A DNA stretch of 64,000 nt, taken from positions 124,001 to 188,000 of the forward strand of contig NZ_CP031416.1 of assembly GCF_003367375.1 (NCBI RefSeq), given 5' to 3'. Every line of letters begins with the position of its first letter. Position 1 is the first letter of the stretch. The DNA is from Gallaecimonas mangrovi (lineage in GTDB: Bacteria > Pseudomonadota > Gammaproteobacteria > Enterobacterales > Gallaecimonadaceae). The notes beneath the pieces were generated by a model that saw only the letters and a list, made by a program, of their open reading frames with translations, searched no databases and was not told the DNA's origin. This document shows, piece after piece, positions 29,337 through 37,743 of this stretch. The position numbers and the translations under genes were made by a program.

Positions 29337-30362
29337 ATGAAAGCACTTGCTAAGCAGCATGCCAAAGAAGGGATCTGGATGGTCGATGTGGACAAACCCG
29401 AAATGGGCCACAACGATGTGATGATCAAAATTAAAAAAACCGCCATCTGCGGCACCGATATGCACATCTACAAATGGGACGACTGGGCGCAAAGCACCAT
29501 TCCGGTACCCATGGTGGTAGGGCATGAATACGTGGGTGAAATCGTTGCCATTGGCGATGAAGTCCGTGGTTACAAGGTGGGCGATAGGGTCTCCGGCGAA
29601 GGCCATATTACCTGTGGCCATTGCCGCAATTGCCGCGCTGGGCGCGTGCACCTTTGCCGCAACACCACGGGCGTCGGTGTAAATCGCCCGGGCGCCTTTG
29701 CCGAATACTTGGTTATTCCGGCTTATAACGTTTTCAAACTGCCGGATAACATTCCCGATGACGTTGCCGCCATCTTTGACCCCTTCGGTAATGCCGTACA
29801 TACCGCGCTGAGCTTCGACTTAGTGGGTGAAGACGTGCTTATCAGTGGCGCTGGCCCCATTGGTATTATGGCGGCCGCCATTGCCAAACACGTGGGCGCC
29901 CGGCATGTGGTGATAACAGACGTCAATGAATATCGCCTCGAGCTGGCACGTAAAATGGGCGCTACCCGCGCTGTTAACGTGGCCAAGGAAAACCTCAAGG
30001 ACGTGATGAAAGAGCTGGGCATGACCGAAGGCTTTGATGTAGGCCTGGAAATGTCGGGGGTGCCGTCTGCTTTTCGTTTGATGCTCGACACCATGAACCA
30101 CGGCGGCAAAATTGCCATGCTGGGTATTCCGCCTTCCGATATGGCCGTTGACTGGAACAAAGTGATTTTTAAAGGGCTGGTTATCAAAGGCATTTATGGC
30201 CGGGAAATGTTCGAAACCTGGTACAAAATGGCCTCTTTGGTGCAATCTGGTCTCGATCTCACGCCTATCATCACCCATCACTATAAAGTGGATGACTTCC
30301 AGCAGGGCTTTGACACCATGGGCTCTGGCCAAAGTGGCAAGGTTATTCTCGACTGGCAGTGA
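29337..30362 (+). CDS. tdh: L-threonine 3-dehydrogenase
   Basis: Zinc alcohol dehydrogenase oxidising threonine to 2-amino-3-ketobutyrate with NAD. It is 341 residues. The catalytic zinc site is Cys38 ([10 protein letters not shown]) and His63-Glu64 (GHEYVGE). The structural zinc site has four Cys in [15 protein letters not shown] (about 93-107). [14 protein letters not shown] Rossmann motif lies near 175. It starts 33 nt after kbl with GGAG upstream, forming the kbl-tdh operon. Confidence 0.98.
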   Translation: MKALAKQHAKEGIWMVDVDKPEMGHNDVMIKIKKTAICGTDMHIYKWDDWAQSTIPVPMVVGHEYVGEIVAIGDEVRGYKVGDRVSGEGHITCGHCRNCRAGRVHLCRNTTGVGVNRPGAFAEYLVIPAYNVFKLPDNIPDDVAAIFDPFGNAVHTALSFDLVGEDVLISGAGPIGIMAAAIAKHVGARHVVITDVNEYRLELARKMGATRAVNVAKENLKDVMKELGMTEGFDVGLEMSGVPSAFRLMLDTMNHGGKIAMLGIPPSDMAVDWNKVIFKGLVIKGIYGREMFETWYKMASLVQSGLDLTPIITHHYKVDDFQQGFDTMGSGQSGKVILDWQ

Positions 30363-30377
30363 TCGCGCTCGCTGTTA

Positions 30378-30403
30378 AAAAAAGGCCCTTTTGGGCCTTT
30401 TTT
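30378..30403 (+). terminator. Terminator of kbl-tdh
   Basis: AAAAAAGGCCC/GGGCCTTTTTT stem with a TTTT loop, ending in a T-run. Confidence 0.9.
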
Positions 30404-30571
30404 AATGCTTTGAATATTGGCAAATAATGCGCTTTGCTTGCGGTGGGCAGCGGTTGCTGCCGGGATCTGATATCTTTTCGCCCAAAGCCTATATGCCAGC
30501 CGCCGCCAATAAAGCGCGCTGGCCCCTTTGTCGCTAATAACGGCAGAGCCTATCGTGGGAAATCGCTATCC

Positions 30572-31666
30572 GTGACAGCAGCAAACAGCGCAATTTGTTT
30601 TGTAAATACCAATGCTCAGTGGGGCGGCGGTGAAAAATGGCACCTAGCAACGGCTTGCTATTTTAGAGAGCAAGGCGTGCCGACCTTGATGGTTACCAAC
30701 AGCGGCTCTGCCTTGTTTGCGGCTTCCAGCGAGCAAGGCTTTTCCCCTTTCACCCTCTCGGTTGGCAACCTGAGCCTGCTCAATCCCTTTAAGCTGCAAA
30801 AATTGGTGGCCTTTTTTAAGCAAAACCAGGTCAGTACCGTGGTCCTCAACCTGCCGTCTGATGCCAAATTTGCCGGGGTAGCAGCCAAACTTGCTGGGGT
30901 CAAACAGATAGTTTATCGCCGCGGTATGCCGAAAAAGCCCAGCAGCAGTATCGTGAACAAATGGCTGTTTAATAAGGTGCTGACCCACATCGTGGGTAAC
31001 TCAGAAGAAATCATCAACAAGATGGTGAAAGGCAACGAATCTTGGTTCCCGACCAACAAGACCTGCATTATTTACAACGGCGTTGACCCAAACCTGCCCC
31101 CAGCCAACCAGCGGCTGTTTGCAAAACAGGGTGATGAAATCATCATTGGCAACGTTGGCCGCTTGGTTGACCAAAAAGGCCAGCACTGGCTGGTCGATAT
31201 TTGTAAAAGGCTTAAAGAAAGCGGCCGGCAGGTGCGATTTGTTATTGCGGGTGAAGGGGAAAAGCGCGCAGAGCTAGAAGCACTTATCAAAGACAACGGC
31301 CTTGCCAATGACATCAGCCTATTGGGCCATGTCAGTGATATGGCCGGCTTTATGAACAGTATTGATATGCTCGCCTTTACCTCCAAGTACGAAGGCAGTG
31401 CCAATACCTTGATTGAAGCGCTTTATTTTGGTGTGCCGGTGGTGGCCTTTAACGCCTCATCTAACCCGGAAGTGGTGATAGATGAGCAAACTGGTCTGTT
31501 GGCTGAGGCGTTTTCTGTGGAGCAGATGGCGGCGCAATTGGCACGGCTTATCGACGACAAAGCACTTCGCCAACGGCTGATTGACGGCGGCAAGGCCTTG
31601 GTGCAAAGCAAATTTGATATGTACCAAAATCTTGAGAAGTTAATGGCCATTCATCAGCAGCGTTAA
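30572..31666 (+). CDS. Family 4 glycosyltransferase
   Basis: A 364-residue GT-B enzyme, probably belonging to the same LPS core locus. The N-terminal domain has VNTNAQWGGGEKWHLATACY, the acceptor-side Gly-rich loop. The donor domain has IIIGNVGRLVDQKGQHWLVD (about 189-208) and the GT4 motif TSKYEGSANTLIEALYFGVPVVAF (about 271-294). The frame is open from 30434, but the GTG at 30572 (GGGA about 12 nt upstream) gives the normal domain start. This start is uncertain. Confidence 0.85.
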   Translation: MTAANSAICFVNTNAQWGGGEKWHLATACYFREQGVPTLMVTNSGSALFAASSEQGFSPFTLSVGNLSLLNPFKLQKLVAFFKQNQVSTVVLNLPSDAKFAGVAAKLAGVKQIVYRRGMPKKPSSSIVNKWLFNKVLTHIVGNSEEIINKMVKGNESWFPTNKTCIIYNGVDPNLPPANQRLFAKQGDEIIIGNVGRLVDQKGQHWLVDICKRLKESGRQVRFVIAGEGEKRAELEALIKDNGLANDISLLGHVSDMAGFMNSIDMLAFTSKYEGSANTLIEALYFGVPVVAFNASSNPEVVIDEQTGLLAEAFSVEQMAAQLARLIDDKALRQRLIDGGKALVQSKFDMYQNLEKLMAIHQQR

Positions 31667-31793
31667 AGGCTGTGGAAGTTTTTTAAAAGGTTATGGCCGC
31701 CAATACTGAGAAAAAAATACCGCCTCTAACCTGATCTTTCGGGCGATGGCATCCACACTGGTTGAGAGTTATCAACAACGTGATTAGTCAGAG

Positions 31794-32786
31794 ATGAGTG
31801 GCGTCTACGATATATTCAAAAAAACCCTTGGCTTGCTGTCTAAGTATCGGCTGCCGCCAACACCTGAGCATTACAGCCTCTGGTATGTGTATGTGAGTGC
31901 TGAAAACCCTCAGCTTAATCAAGCGGTTGATGCCACCTTAAAACAAGGCGAGCTCAGCCCCAGTTCGGCAACGCTGCTTTATCAAACCCACTTGGCTGAT
32001 AGCCACTGGCAAGACACGCAAACCCTGAATGACAGCCTGCAGGCTTTAGGTCAGGAGCTGTCTTCCACCCTCTATGACACCCGCCAAGATACCGCCGAAT
32101 TTCAGCGCAACTTGAACGAGCGTTTTGGCCGTTTGCAAGGCATTGAAACCGGCGCCATTAGCCTAGATTCGGTTATCGATGAGGTGCGCAGTCTGGTAAA
32201 AGATGCTAATCGCATCAATGGCAGCGCCGAGCATCTGCACAACCGTCTTATTGAAGCCGAAGACGAAGTCGGCAGGCTAAGAGCCGCATTGGCAACAAGC
32301 CGCGAAGAAGCGCTGGTTGATGTGTTAACCGGCCTGCGTAACCGCCGCGCTTTTGATATGGACCTTGCCGATATCAATGGTCCAGCATCGCTGATTTTGG
32401 TTGATTTAGACCACTTTAAGGCCATAAACGACACCTATGGCCATTTGGTGGGTGACCAGGTTCTGAAAGCCACGGCGCGGCAAATTAGCCAGTTTGTACG
32501 CGATGAGGCAAGGGCCTTTCGTTTCGGCGGTGAAGAATTTGCCGTGCTGCTTAACGAGCCGTTAAAGGTGGCCCGCCGCAAGGCTGAAAGCCTGCGTACC
32601 CTGATTGCCAAGGTGTCGGTGACGGACAAACGTACTGGCCGCAAAATTGACAACATCACCGCGTCACTCGGGGTGGCAGAAGGGCAGGAAGGTGAGCAAA
32701 GCCTGCAGTTGGTCGACAGAGCCGATGCGCTTTTATACGAAGCCAAACGGCTGGGCCGTAACCGGGTGATGCCGATGTCTTTATAA
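31794..32786 (+). CDS. GGDEF diguanylate cyclase
   Basis: Makes c-di-GMP from two GTP. It is 330 residues with no membrane segment. An N-terminal helical domain (about 1-175) starts VYDIFKKTLGLLSKYRLPPTPEHYSLWYVY and probably senses or dimerises. The cyclase domain shows DVLTGLRNRRAFDMDL, LILVDLDHFKAINDTYGH and the active GGEEF site (about 243-247). The product-inhibition I-site, RxxD in many homologues, reads RDEA here, so feedback inhibition may be missing. ATG 31794 has GAGATG-type spacing only; no clear AGGA. Confidence 0.92.
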   Translation: MSGVYDIFKKTLGLLSKYRLPPTPEHYSLWYVYVSAENPQLNQAVDATLKQGELSPSSATLLYQTHLADSHWQDTQTLNDSLQALGQELSSTLYDTRQDTAEFQRNLNERFGRLQGIETGAISLDSVIDEVRSLVKDANRINGSAEHLHNRLIEAEDEVGRLRAALATSREEALVDVLTGLRNRRAFDMDLADINGPASLILVDLDHFKAINDTYGHLVGDQVLKATARQISQFVRDEARAFRFGGEEFAVLLNEPLKVARRKAESLRTLIAKVSVTDKRTGRKIDNITASLGVAEGQEGEQSLQLVDRADALLYEAKRLGRNRVMPMSL

Positions 32787-32790
32787 AAAA

Positions 32791-32817
32791 GAGCCTGTTA
32801 TTCAGGCTCTTTTTTTT
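32791..32817. terminator. Terminator shared by the GGDEF gene and the opposing small gene
   Basis: GAGCCTG/CAGGCTC stem, loop TTATT, then eight T on the plus strand and an A-run on the left. The stop codon of the small minus-strand gene lies inside this stem-loop. Confidence 0.85.
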
Positions 32818-32908
32818 GCGGTACGCAGCTGCGTTTATAGATGGGGTGCAAACCCCAACGCATGGCCCAGGCATCGTAGCGAGCCAGGCATTTTTTAAGC
32901 CAGTTCAC
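32798..32908 (-). CDS. 36-residue DUF5363-like microprotein
   Basis: A GTG at 32908 opens a 36-residue frame, MNWLKKCLARYDAWAMRWGL followed by HPIYKRSCVPQKKEPE. The pattern of a short helix with LxRYDAWxxxxGL, then a YKRSCVP tail, matches my memory of DUF5363 proteins annotated in Vibrio and Haemophilus. The first 14 bases overlap the lacI-type gene's end in another frame, and GGGGG lies about 7 nt before the GTG, so it is probably coupled to that gene. Function unknown. The family call is by recalled pattern only. Confidence 0.6.
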   Translation of the reverse strand: MNWLKKCLARYDAWAMRWGLHPIYKRSCVPQKKEPE

Positions 32909-33899
32909 GTACAGACCCCCGCTCAATCAGCTCTGGATGCAAGGTCAGCACCTTGCTGTCACTTTCCTCTTTGTTAACCTTGGCCAGCAAAATAGCCGCG
33001 GCTTTTTGGCCAAGGCGATATTTAGGTTGGTGAATGGTGGTTAAGGGCGGGCTGAAGAAATTGGCCATCGGCACATCGTCATAGCCGATAACCGATAAAT
33101 CATCCGGCACATGCAGCCCTGCCACGTGGGCGGCGCTGATGGCACCTAATGCCATGGGGTCAGAGAACACAAAAAGCCCGGTTGGGCGCTTGCGTTGCTT
33201 GAGCAGACTTTGCATGGCGGCAAAACCCCCTTCGGGCTCAAAGTCTCCTTCTAATAACCAATCTTCATTGATGTTAAGCCCGGCCTCTACCATGGCCCGG
33301 CGAAAGCCCGAGAGGCGCTCCACAGTAAGGCTTTTATTGGCCGGGCCGGTGATACAGCCAATGTCTTTGTGGCCTTTGTCTATCAGGTGCTTGGTTGCTA
33401 AATAGCCGCCCTGCTCGGCGTTATCCTGAATGCGGTAAATGTCGCCTTGGGTATCGCCCCATTCCATGATCACTTGCGGCAGCTCCGGGTGGGTGCCCAG
33501 CAGCTTATACACATCGCTGGCGTCTTCAGAAAGCATCACCAAGATGCCATCGACGCGCTTTTCAATCAGCATTTTTAGGCTGGCTTGTTGGCGCTCAGGC
33601 TCGCCGCCCGAGTTACTTAAAATCAAGGTGTAGCCTTGGGCGGCGCAGCTTTCTTCTACGCCACGGATCACTTCGGCAAAGAAGGGGTTAGTGGAGGTGG
33701 TGACCAGCATCCCCATGGTGCGGGTGCGGTTAACCTTAAGACTGCGGGCCACCGCCGAAGGGGCATAATTAAGCTCCTTGATGGCCTGAAATACCCGTTC
33801 CTTGGTTGCTTCTGCCACAAAACGGGTGCTATTGAGCACGTGCGATACGGTAGAAATACTGACACCAGCCTTACTGGCGACATCTTTTATGGTGGCCAT
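32895..33899 (-). CDS. LacI-family transcriptional regulator (RbsR/PurR-like)
   Basis: A 334-residue repressor. The N-terminal HTH and hinge read MATIKDVASKAGVSISTVSH and APSAVARSLK (hinge helix with the Leu that wedges into a central CG step). A periplasmic-binding-like effector domain follows, with FFAEVIRGVEESC, IQDNAEQGGYLATKHLIDKGH and IGYDDVPMANFFSPPLTTIHQP. It is closer to E. coli RbsR than PurR across the effector domain. No ribose or purine genes adjoin it, so the effector is undetermined. AGGA lies eight bases before the ATG. Confidence 0.9.
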   Translation of the reverse strand: MATIKDVASKAGVSISTVSHVLNSTRFVAEATKERVFQAIKELNYAPSAVARSLKVNRTRTMGMLVTTSTNPFFAEVIRGVEESCAAQGYTLILSNSGGEPERQQASLKMLIEKRVDGILVMLSEDASDVYKLLGTHPELPQVIMEWGDTQGDIYRIQDNAEQGGYLATKHLIDKGHKDIGCITGPANKSLTVERLSGFRRAMVEAGLNINEDWLLEGDFEPEGGFAAMQSLLKQRKRPTGLFVFSDPMALGAISAAHVAGLHVPDDLSVIGYDDVPMANFFSPPLTTIHQPKYRLGQKAAAILLAKVNKEESDSKVLTLHPELIERGSVRELA

Positions 33900-34010
33900 G
33901 AAACTTATCCTGCTAAGGCTCTGCCCAAAGCTTAACCAAAACCGTAGGGCAAGTTAACGCCCAAAGCGAATTAGCGGTATGCTAAGGCAGCAAATTAAGA
34001 GAGGTATTGT

Positions 34011-34349
34011 ATGGAGCAGTTTGCCCATATATCAATTGATGAAGCGTTTCAAAAGCTCAATGACGGGCAGGCAAGGCTCGTTGATATTCGTGACGAAACC
34101 AGTTTTGGCAATGGTCATGTTGAAGACGCTTTTCATTTGACTAACGGCACGTTAAATCAGTTTATGGCCCAGGCGGATTTCGATACCCCGGTGATTGTGT
34201 GTTGCTATCACGGTGTATCCAGCCAAGGTGCCGCCCAATATTTGGTGCAGCAGGGGTTTGAAGAGGTGTATAGCCTCGACGGTGGTTTTGAAGCCTGGAG
34301 CAGAGTATATCCCTATGTCCGCGACCAAGATCCTGGGGCAGTTTCCTAA
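34011..34349 (+). CDS. glpE: Thiosulfate sulfurtransferase GlpE (single-domain rhodanese)
   Basis: A 112-residue cytoplasmic rhodanese transferring sulfane sulfur from thiosulfate to cyanide or thioredoxin. The active-site loop is [15 protein letters not shown] with the catalytic Cys at about residue 65. [20 protein letters not shown] is the N-terminal rhodanese block. AGAGG lies nine bases before the ATG. Its 3' end overlaps glpG by 35 bases, an unusually long overlap that couples the two. Confidence 0.95.
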   Translation: MEQFAHISIDEAFQKLNDGQARLVDIRDETSFGNGHVEDAFHLTNGTLNQFMAQADFDTPVIVCCYHGVSSQGAAQYLVQQGFEEVYSLDGGFEAWSRVYPYVRDQDPGAVS

Positions 34350-35142
34350 TCCTGGCCTAGCTCAAGGCTTTGTCGATTATCTGGCTAACCGCGGCGTTAA
34401 AGCCCGGTTGATCCCTTATGGCAACAATGTGGCAGTGGAAGTGGCAGAGCCCACTCCTGACTGGGTGGAAGCCGCTTGGCAGCAGTTTTTAAGCCAGCCG
34501 ATGGCCGATATCTACCGCTCTGCCAGTTGGCAAAGTGGCGCTGACCGGCCATCGCCCTTTCGTTATCGCCATCAAGCCAAGTTACGGCTGGTTGCCGGGC
34601 CATTAACCATTGTCATGCTGGCGGTTTGCCTGTTGGTGTACCTGTCTTGGGCCATGGGTTATGCCACCGTCTATAACGCTTTGGCGTTTCCCGCCAGTTT
34701 GGACGCCGTCACACCTGCCAACGCCTACCGTTTGGTGACGCCGATTTTGCTGCATTTCTCGATACTGCATGTTGGTTTTAACCTGCTGTGGTGGTGGGAT
34801 TTAGGCGGTAAGTTGGAAAAAAGCGAAGGCAGCCTGCATTTGGCGCTTATCACCGTCGTAACCGGTTTTGCCGGTAACTTGGCGCAGTTTTTGGTGTCAG
34901 GCCCTGCTTTTGGTGGCTTGTCGGGGGTGGTGTACGGGCTCTTTGGCTATTTTTGGATCTCGGGCTTGATGTACCCCAGAAGAGGCTTAATGCTGCCGAC
35001 GCCACTGGTGATTTTTATGCTGGTCTGGTTGGGGCTCGGTTTTATCGGCATGGGGCTGCCCATTGCCAATCAGGCCCACCTTTGGGGCCTGATCGCCGGT
35101 TGTGCGCTGGCGGCTTTACCTTTTAAACGAGGCCAGGCTTAG
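34315..35142 (+). CDS. glpG: Rhomboid intramembrane serine protease GlpG
   Basis: A 275-residue inner-membrane protease cleaving transmembrane substrates. It has a cytoplasmic N-terminal domain (about 1-90) and six membrane helices. The catalytic Ser is in [13 protein letters not shown] (about 202-214) and the catalytic His is in [11 protein letters not shown] (about 250-260). [14 protein letters not shown] is the L1/TM2 region. I placed the start at the ATG at 34315 ([19 protein letters not shown]), the family start. Upstream in-frame codons lie inside glpE. Confidence 0.95.
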   Translation: MSATKILGQFPNPGLAQGFVDYLANRGVKARLIPYGNNVAVEVAEPTPDWVEAAWQQFLSQPMADIYRSASWQSGADRPSPFRYRHQAKLRLVAGPLTIVMLAVCLLVYLSWAMGYATVYNALAFPASLDAVTPANAYRLVTPILLHFSILHVGFNLLWWWDLGGKLEKSEGSLHLALITVVTGFAGNLAQFLVSGPAFGGLSGVVYGLFGYFWISGLMYPRRGLMLPTPLVIFMLVWLGLGFIGMGLPIANQAHLWGLIAGCALAALPFKRGQA

Positions 35143-35558
35143 TTGTAGAGGTAGCTGGTAAAGAGGAGATCGGAAACGATGGGTTCGCCGGTCTCCTTTT
35201 CCATCAGCTTTTGTGTCGCCTTGAGGCAGGCTTGGCGGATCTGCTCTCGCCCTTGCAGCGACTTGATATCGTCACCATTCTGATTGCCCAAAATTTCAAT
35301 TAAGGCATCCCGTATTAGCGGTGCGTGGTGTTCCACCAGCGGCAGCTTGGTTTTGTCTTTCACCATCAGTTGAACTGCAACGCGGATATAGCCCAGCCGG
35401 CCTCCCTGGCTGATGTAATTGGTAATGATGTCCGGTTCCAGTCCGTAGTAACCGTAATCCACCACCGGTGCTGCAGCTTTATCGCCTTCTTCGGCGGCCT
35501 GGGTAAGCATAGGAAAGGCCGAAGCAGTGAAAAGCAAAAGTGGTAGCAGGTAACGCAT
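35139..35558 (-). CDS. FliL-like secreted protein
   Basis: A 139-residue protein with a cleavable-looking signal peptide (MRYLLPLLLFTASAFPMLTQA) followed by the FliL periplasmic core: YGLEPDIITNYI, GYIRVAVQLMV, EHHAPLIRDALIEILG, REQIRQACLKATQKL and [11 protein letters not shown]. Flagellar FliL stays anchored by an N-terminal helix. Here the leader may be removed, and no flagellar genes are near. Similar paralogues next to glpG occur in other marine gammaproteobacteria, as I recall. It overlaps the convergent glpG tail by four bases. Confidence 0.82.
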   Translation of the reverse strand: MRYLLPLLLFTASAFPMLTQAAEEGDKAAAPVVDYGYYGLEPDIITNYISQGGRLGYIRVAVQLMVKDKTKLPLVEHHAPLIRDALIEILGNQNGDDIKSLQGREQIRQACLKATQKLMEKETGEPIVSDLLFTSYLYN

Positions 35559-35664
35559 TTCAGTCCCCTTGATTAAATGGCGCTAAATACTTTGCCAGTA
35601 AAGCACTTGGCTCGCTAGATGCGGGTGCTATCATGGGGCACCCTCAATAAAGCCTTTTTACTGC

Positions 35665-36183
35665 ATGTGGTTTGATTGGCATTGGATGTCGGACGCTCAA
35701 ATCCAGGAGCTGGATGCCGAACAGCGCGATTGGTTGCGCTCTCCGGCGTCGCTAACGCAACGCTTAAAACAACGTAGCGACCATTTCCAGGTCCGATTAC
35801 AGTCGCTGCAACCCTTAACGCTAGCCCAATCTGCGCAGCGTTGGTTGGGTTTGCCAGCCGAGGTTACCGAGCGCACTGTGATTTTAGAAGCAGATGATAA
35901 ACCGTGCATTTTTGCCAAAAGTGTGTGGGCAGGGCAGCAGCATCCTTTTGCCAGTTTAGGTGAGCAGCCCTTGGGTGAGCGACTCTTTAACGATAGCCGC
36001 TGGCAGCGCGGAGATATTCTGCTAACCCAAATAAATGGCAAAGAGTTAGGGCTAGCAGCCCAACCATTGTGGGCGCGTTGTTCGCCTTTTTACCATGCGC
36101 AGCAGTGGCCAGTTTGGGTCATGGAAGCGTTTTTGCCCGCCGTATTTAGTCTTTCCCGGGAACAAGATGAAGGAAAAATATAA
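35665..36183 (+). CDS. ubiC: Chorismate pyruvate-lyase
   Basis: Makes 4-hydroxybenzoate from chorismate, the first committed step of ubiquinone synthesis. It is 172 residues. The conserved stretches are [32 protein letters not shown] and the C-terminal [25 protein letters not shown] block. The ribosome binding site is poor. It overlaps ubiA by 17 bases. Confidence 0.93.
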   Translation: MWFDWHWMSDAQIQELDAEQRDWLRSPASLTQRLKQRSDHFQVRLQSLQPLTLAQSAQRWLGLPAEVTERTVILEADDKPCIFAKSVWAGQQHPFASLGEQPLGERLFNDSRWQRGDILLTQINGKELGLAAQPLWARCSPFYHAQQWPVWVMEAFLPAVFSLSREQDEGKI

Positions 36184-37027
36184 AAGCTATCTACAGCTGA
36201 TGCGGGCCGACAAGCCTATCGGCTCCTTGTTGCTGTTTTGGCCGACCTTGTGGTCGTTATTAATGGCATCGGACGGTATGCCGGACCCTTGGGTAACCTT
36301 TGTGTTTTTCGCCGGGGTATTTTTGATGCGCTCGGCAGGTTGCGTTATCAACGATTTTGCGGACCGCAAGGTCGATGGCAAGGTCAAACGTACCGCCGGG
36401 CGGCCGTTGGCAACAGGCGCCGTTAGTAGCCGCGAAGCCTTGGTGCTGTTTTGCATGCTGTGCTTAATCTCCTTTGCCTTGGTGCTGACGTTAAATACCT
36501 ACACCATTGCCCTGTCGGTGGTGGCGCTGGGGTTGGCATTTATCTACCCCTTTATGAAGCGCTATACCCACCTGCCACAAGTGGTGCTGGGCATGGCGTT
36601 TGGCTGGGGAGTACCGATGGCGGCGGCTGCGCAAACCGGCCGTATTGACGAGTCTATCTGGTGGCTTTTTGCGGCCAACATTACATGGACGGTGGCTTAC
36701 GACACCTTTTACGCCATGGTCGACCGTGACGACGACGTCCGTATCGGCGTGAAATCCACGGCCATTCTCTTTGGCCGCTCCGACAAACTGATCACCGGCC
36801 TGTTGCAGCTGGCAACCTTGCTACTGCTGCTAAAAGCGGGCACCACTGCCGCCTTGGGCTTGCCTTATTACATCGGCGTGTTATTGATGGGGGTGCTGTT
36901 CGTTCACCAGCAATGGCTGGTGCGTAACCGCGAAAGGGCTGCGTGCTTTACCGCCTTTTTAAACAACAACTACGCCGGCATGGTGATCGCGCTAGGCATT
37001 TACGTTGAGTACCTGATGCATCGCTAA
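36167..37027 (+). CDS. ubiA: 4-hydroxybenzoate polyprenyltransferase
   Basis: Integral inner-membrane prenyltransferase attaching the octaprenyl tail to 4-hydroxybenzoate. It is 286 residues, about nine helices. The two Asp-rich motifs are [19 protein letters not shown] (about 68-86) and [20 protein letters not shown] (about 182-201). The ATG at 36167 gives the family start [20 protein letters not shown]. Longer starts would lie deep in ubiC. Confidence 0.97.
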   Translation: MKEKYKSYLQLMRADKPIGSLLLFWPTLWSLLMASDGMPDPWVTFVFFAGVFLMRSAGCVINDFADRKVDGKVKRTAGRPLATGAVSSREALVLFCMLCLISFALVLTLNTYTIALSVVALGLAFIYPFMKRYTHLPQVVLGMAFGWGVPMAAAAQTGRIDESIWWLFAANITWTVAYDTFYAMVDRDDDVRIGVKSTAILFGRSDKLITGLLQLATLLLLLKAGTTAALGLPYYIGVLLMGVLFVHQQWLVRNRERAACFTAFLNNNYAGMVIALGIYVEYLMHR

Positions 37028-37064
37028 CTATTTGTCGTAACGATGAAAATTTAGAATTGTCAGC

Positions 37065-37094
37065 AGGCCACGAACGCTCTAGCTTTCGTGGCCT
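37065..37094 (+). terminator. Hairpin after ubiA
   Basis: Perfect 10-bp stem AGGCCACGAA/TTCGTGGCCT around a 10-nt loop, without a real T-run. It could be a weak terminator or an mRNA 3' stabiliser ahead of the oxygenase gene. Confidence 0.5.
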
Positions 37095-37112
37095 TATTGG
37101 TTGGAGCCACTG

Positions 37113-37715
37113 ATGGACCCGAAATTAGCTGCTGTTGTTGATGGTTTAGCCGAACATGGCTTTGTGGTGATCCGCAACTGGCTGGAAGAACCGCTTCGCC
37201 AAGCGCTGCGCGCAGAACTCTTGGTGCGCCGCAACGAAATGACCCTGGCCGGCATTGGTCGCGCTGACGACCACCAGCAGCTAACGCAGGTACGTAACGA
37301 CCAAACCCTTTGGCTGGACGGTTTGTCACAGCAGCAAGGGCTGTATTTGGCGCAAATGGAAGCCTTGCGCCAAGCCCTTAACAGCAGCTTGTTTTTGGGC
37401 CTAAACGACTACGAGTGCCACTTTGCCCATTACCCTAAGGGGCACTTTTACCAAAAGCACGTTGATGCCTTTCGTGGCCGCTCTAACCGGGTGGTGTCGG
37501 CAGTCACTTACCTTAATGCTTGGTGGCCCGAAGGTGCCGGTGGTGAGCTGGCGGTATATAACAGCGGCGATACATTGTTGACCAAGGTGACACCCGAGCC
37601 GGGGACCTTGGTGTGTTTTTTATCGGAAGCGTTTCCCCACGAAGTGCTTCCGGCCGGAGATGACCGCTATTCCATTGCTGGCTGGTTCCGCCGCGATGGC
37701 CACGCCCTGTTATAA
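37113..37715 (+). CDS. 2-oxoglutarate/Fe(II) dioxygenase family protein
   Basis: A 200-residue prolyl-4-hydroxylase-type oxygenase. The iron triad is His and Asp in FYQKHVDAFRG (HxD) with a distal His in EAFPHEVLPAG. The 2-oxoglutarate-binding Arg follows in DDRYSIAGWFRRDG. The double-stranded beta-helix core and size recall PHD/EGLN-like bacterial proteins that act on EF-Tu or other proteins. The substrate here is unknown. I chose the ATG at 37113 over a TTG four codons upstream, with TGGAG seven bases before. Confidence 0.87.
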   Translation: MDPKLAAVVDGLAEHGFVVIRNWLEEPLRQALRAELLVRRNEMTLAGIGRADDHQQLTQVRNDQTLWLDGLSQQQGLYLAQMEALRQALNSSLFLGLNDYECHFAHYPKGHFYQKHVDAFRGRSNRVVSAVTYLNAWWPEGAGGELAVYNSGDTLLTKVTPEPGTLVCFLSEAFPHEVLPAGDDRYSIAGWFRRDGHALL

Positions 37716-37743
37716 AAAAAGCCGCTCACAGAGCGGCTTTTTT
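37714..37743. terminator. Bidirectional terminator between the oxygenase gene and plsB
   Basis: GCCGCTC/GAGCGGC stem with ACA loop, A-run on the left and T-run on the right. Confidence 0.9.
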
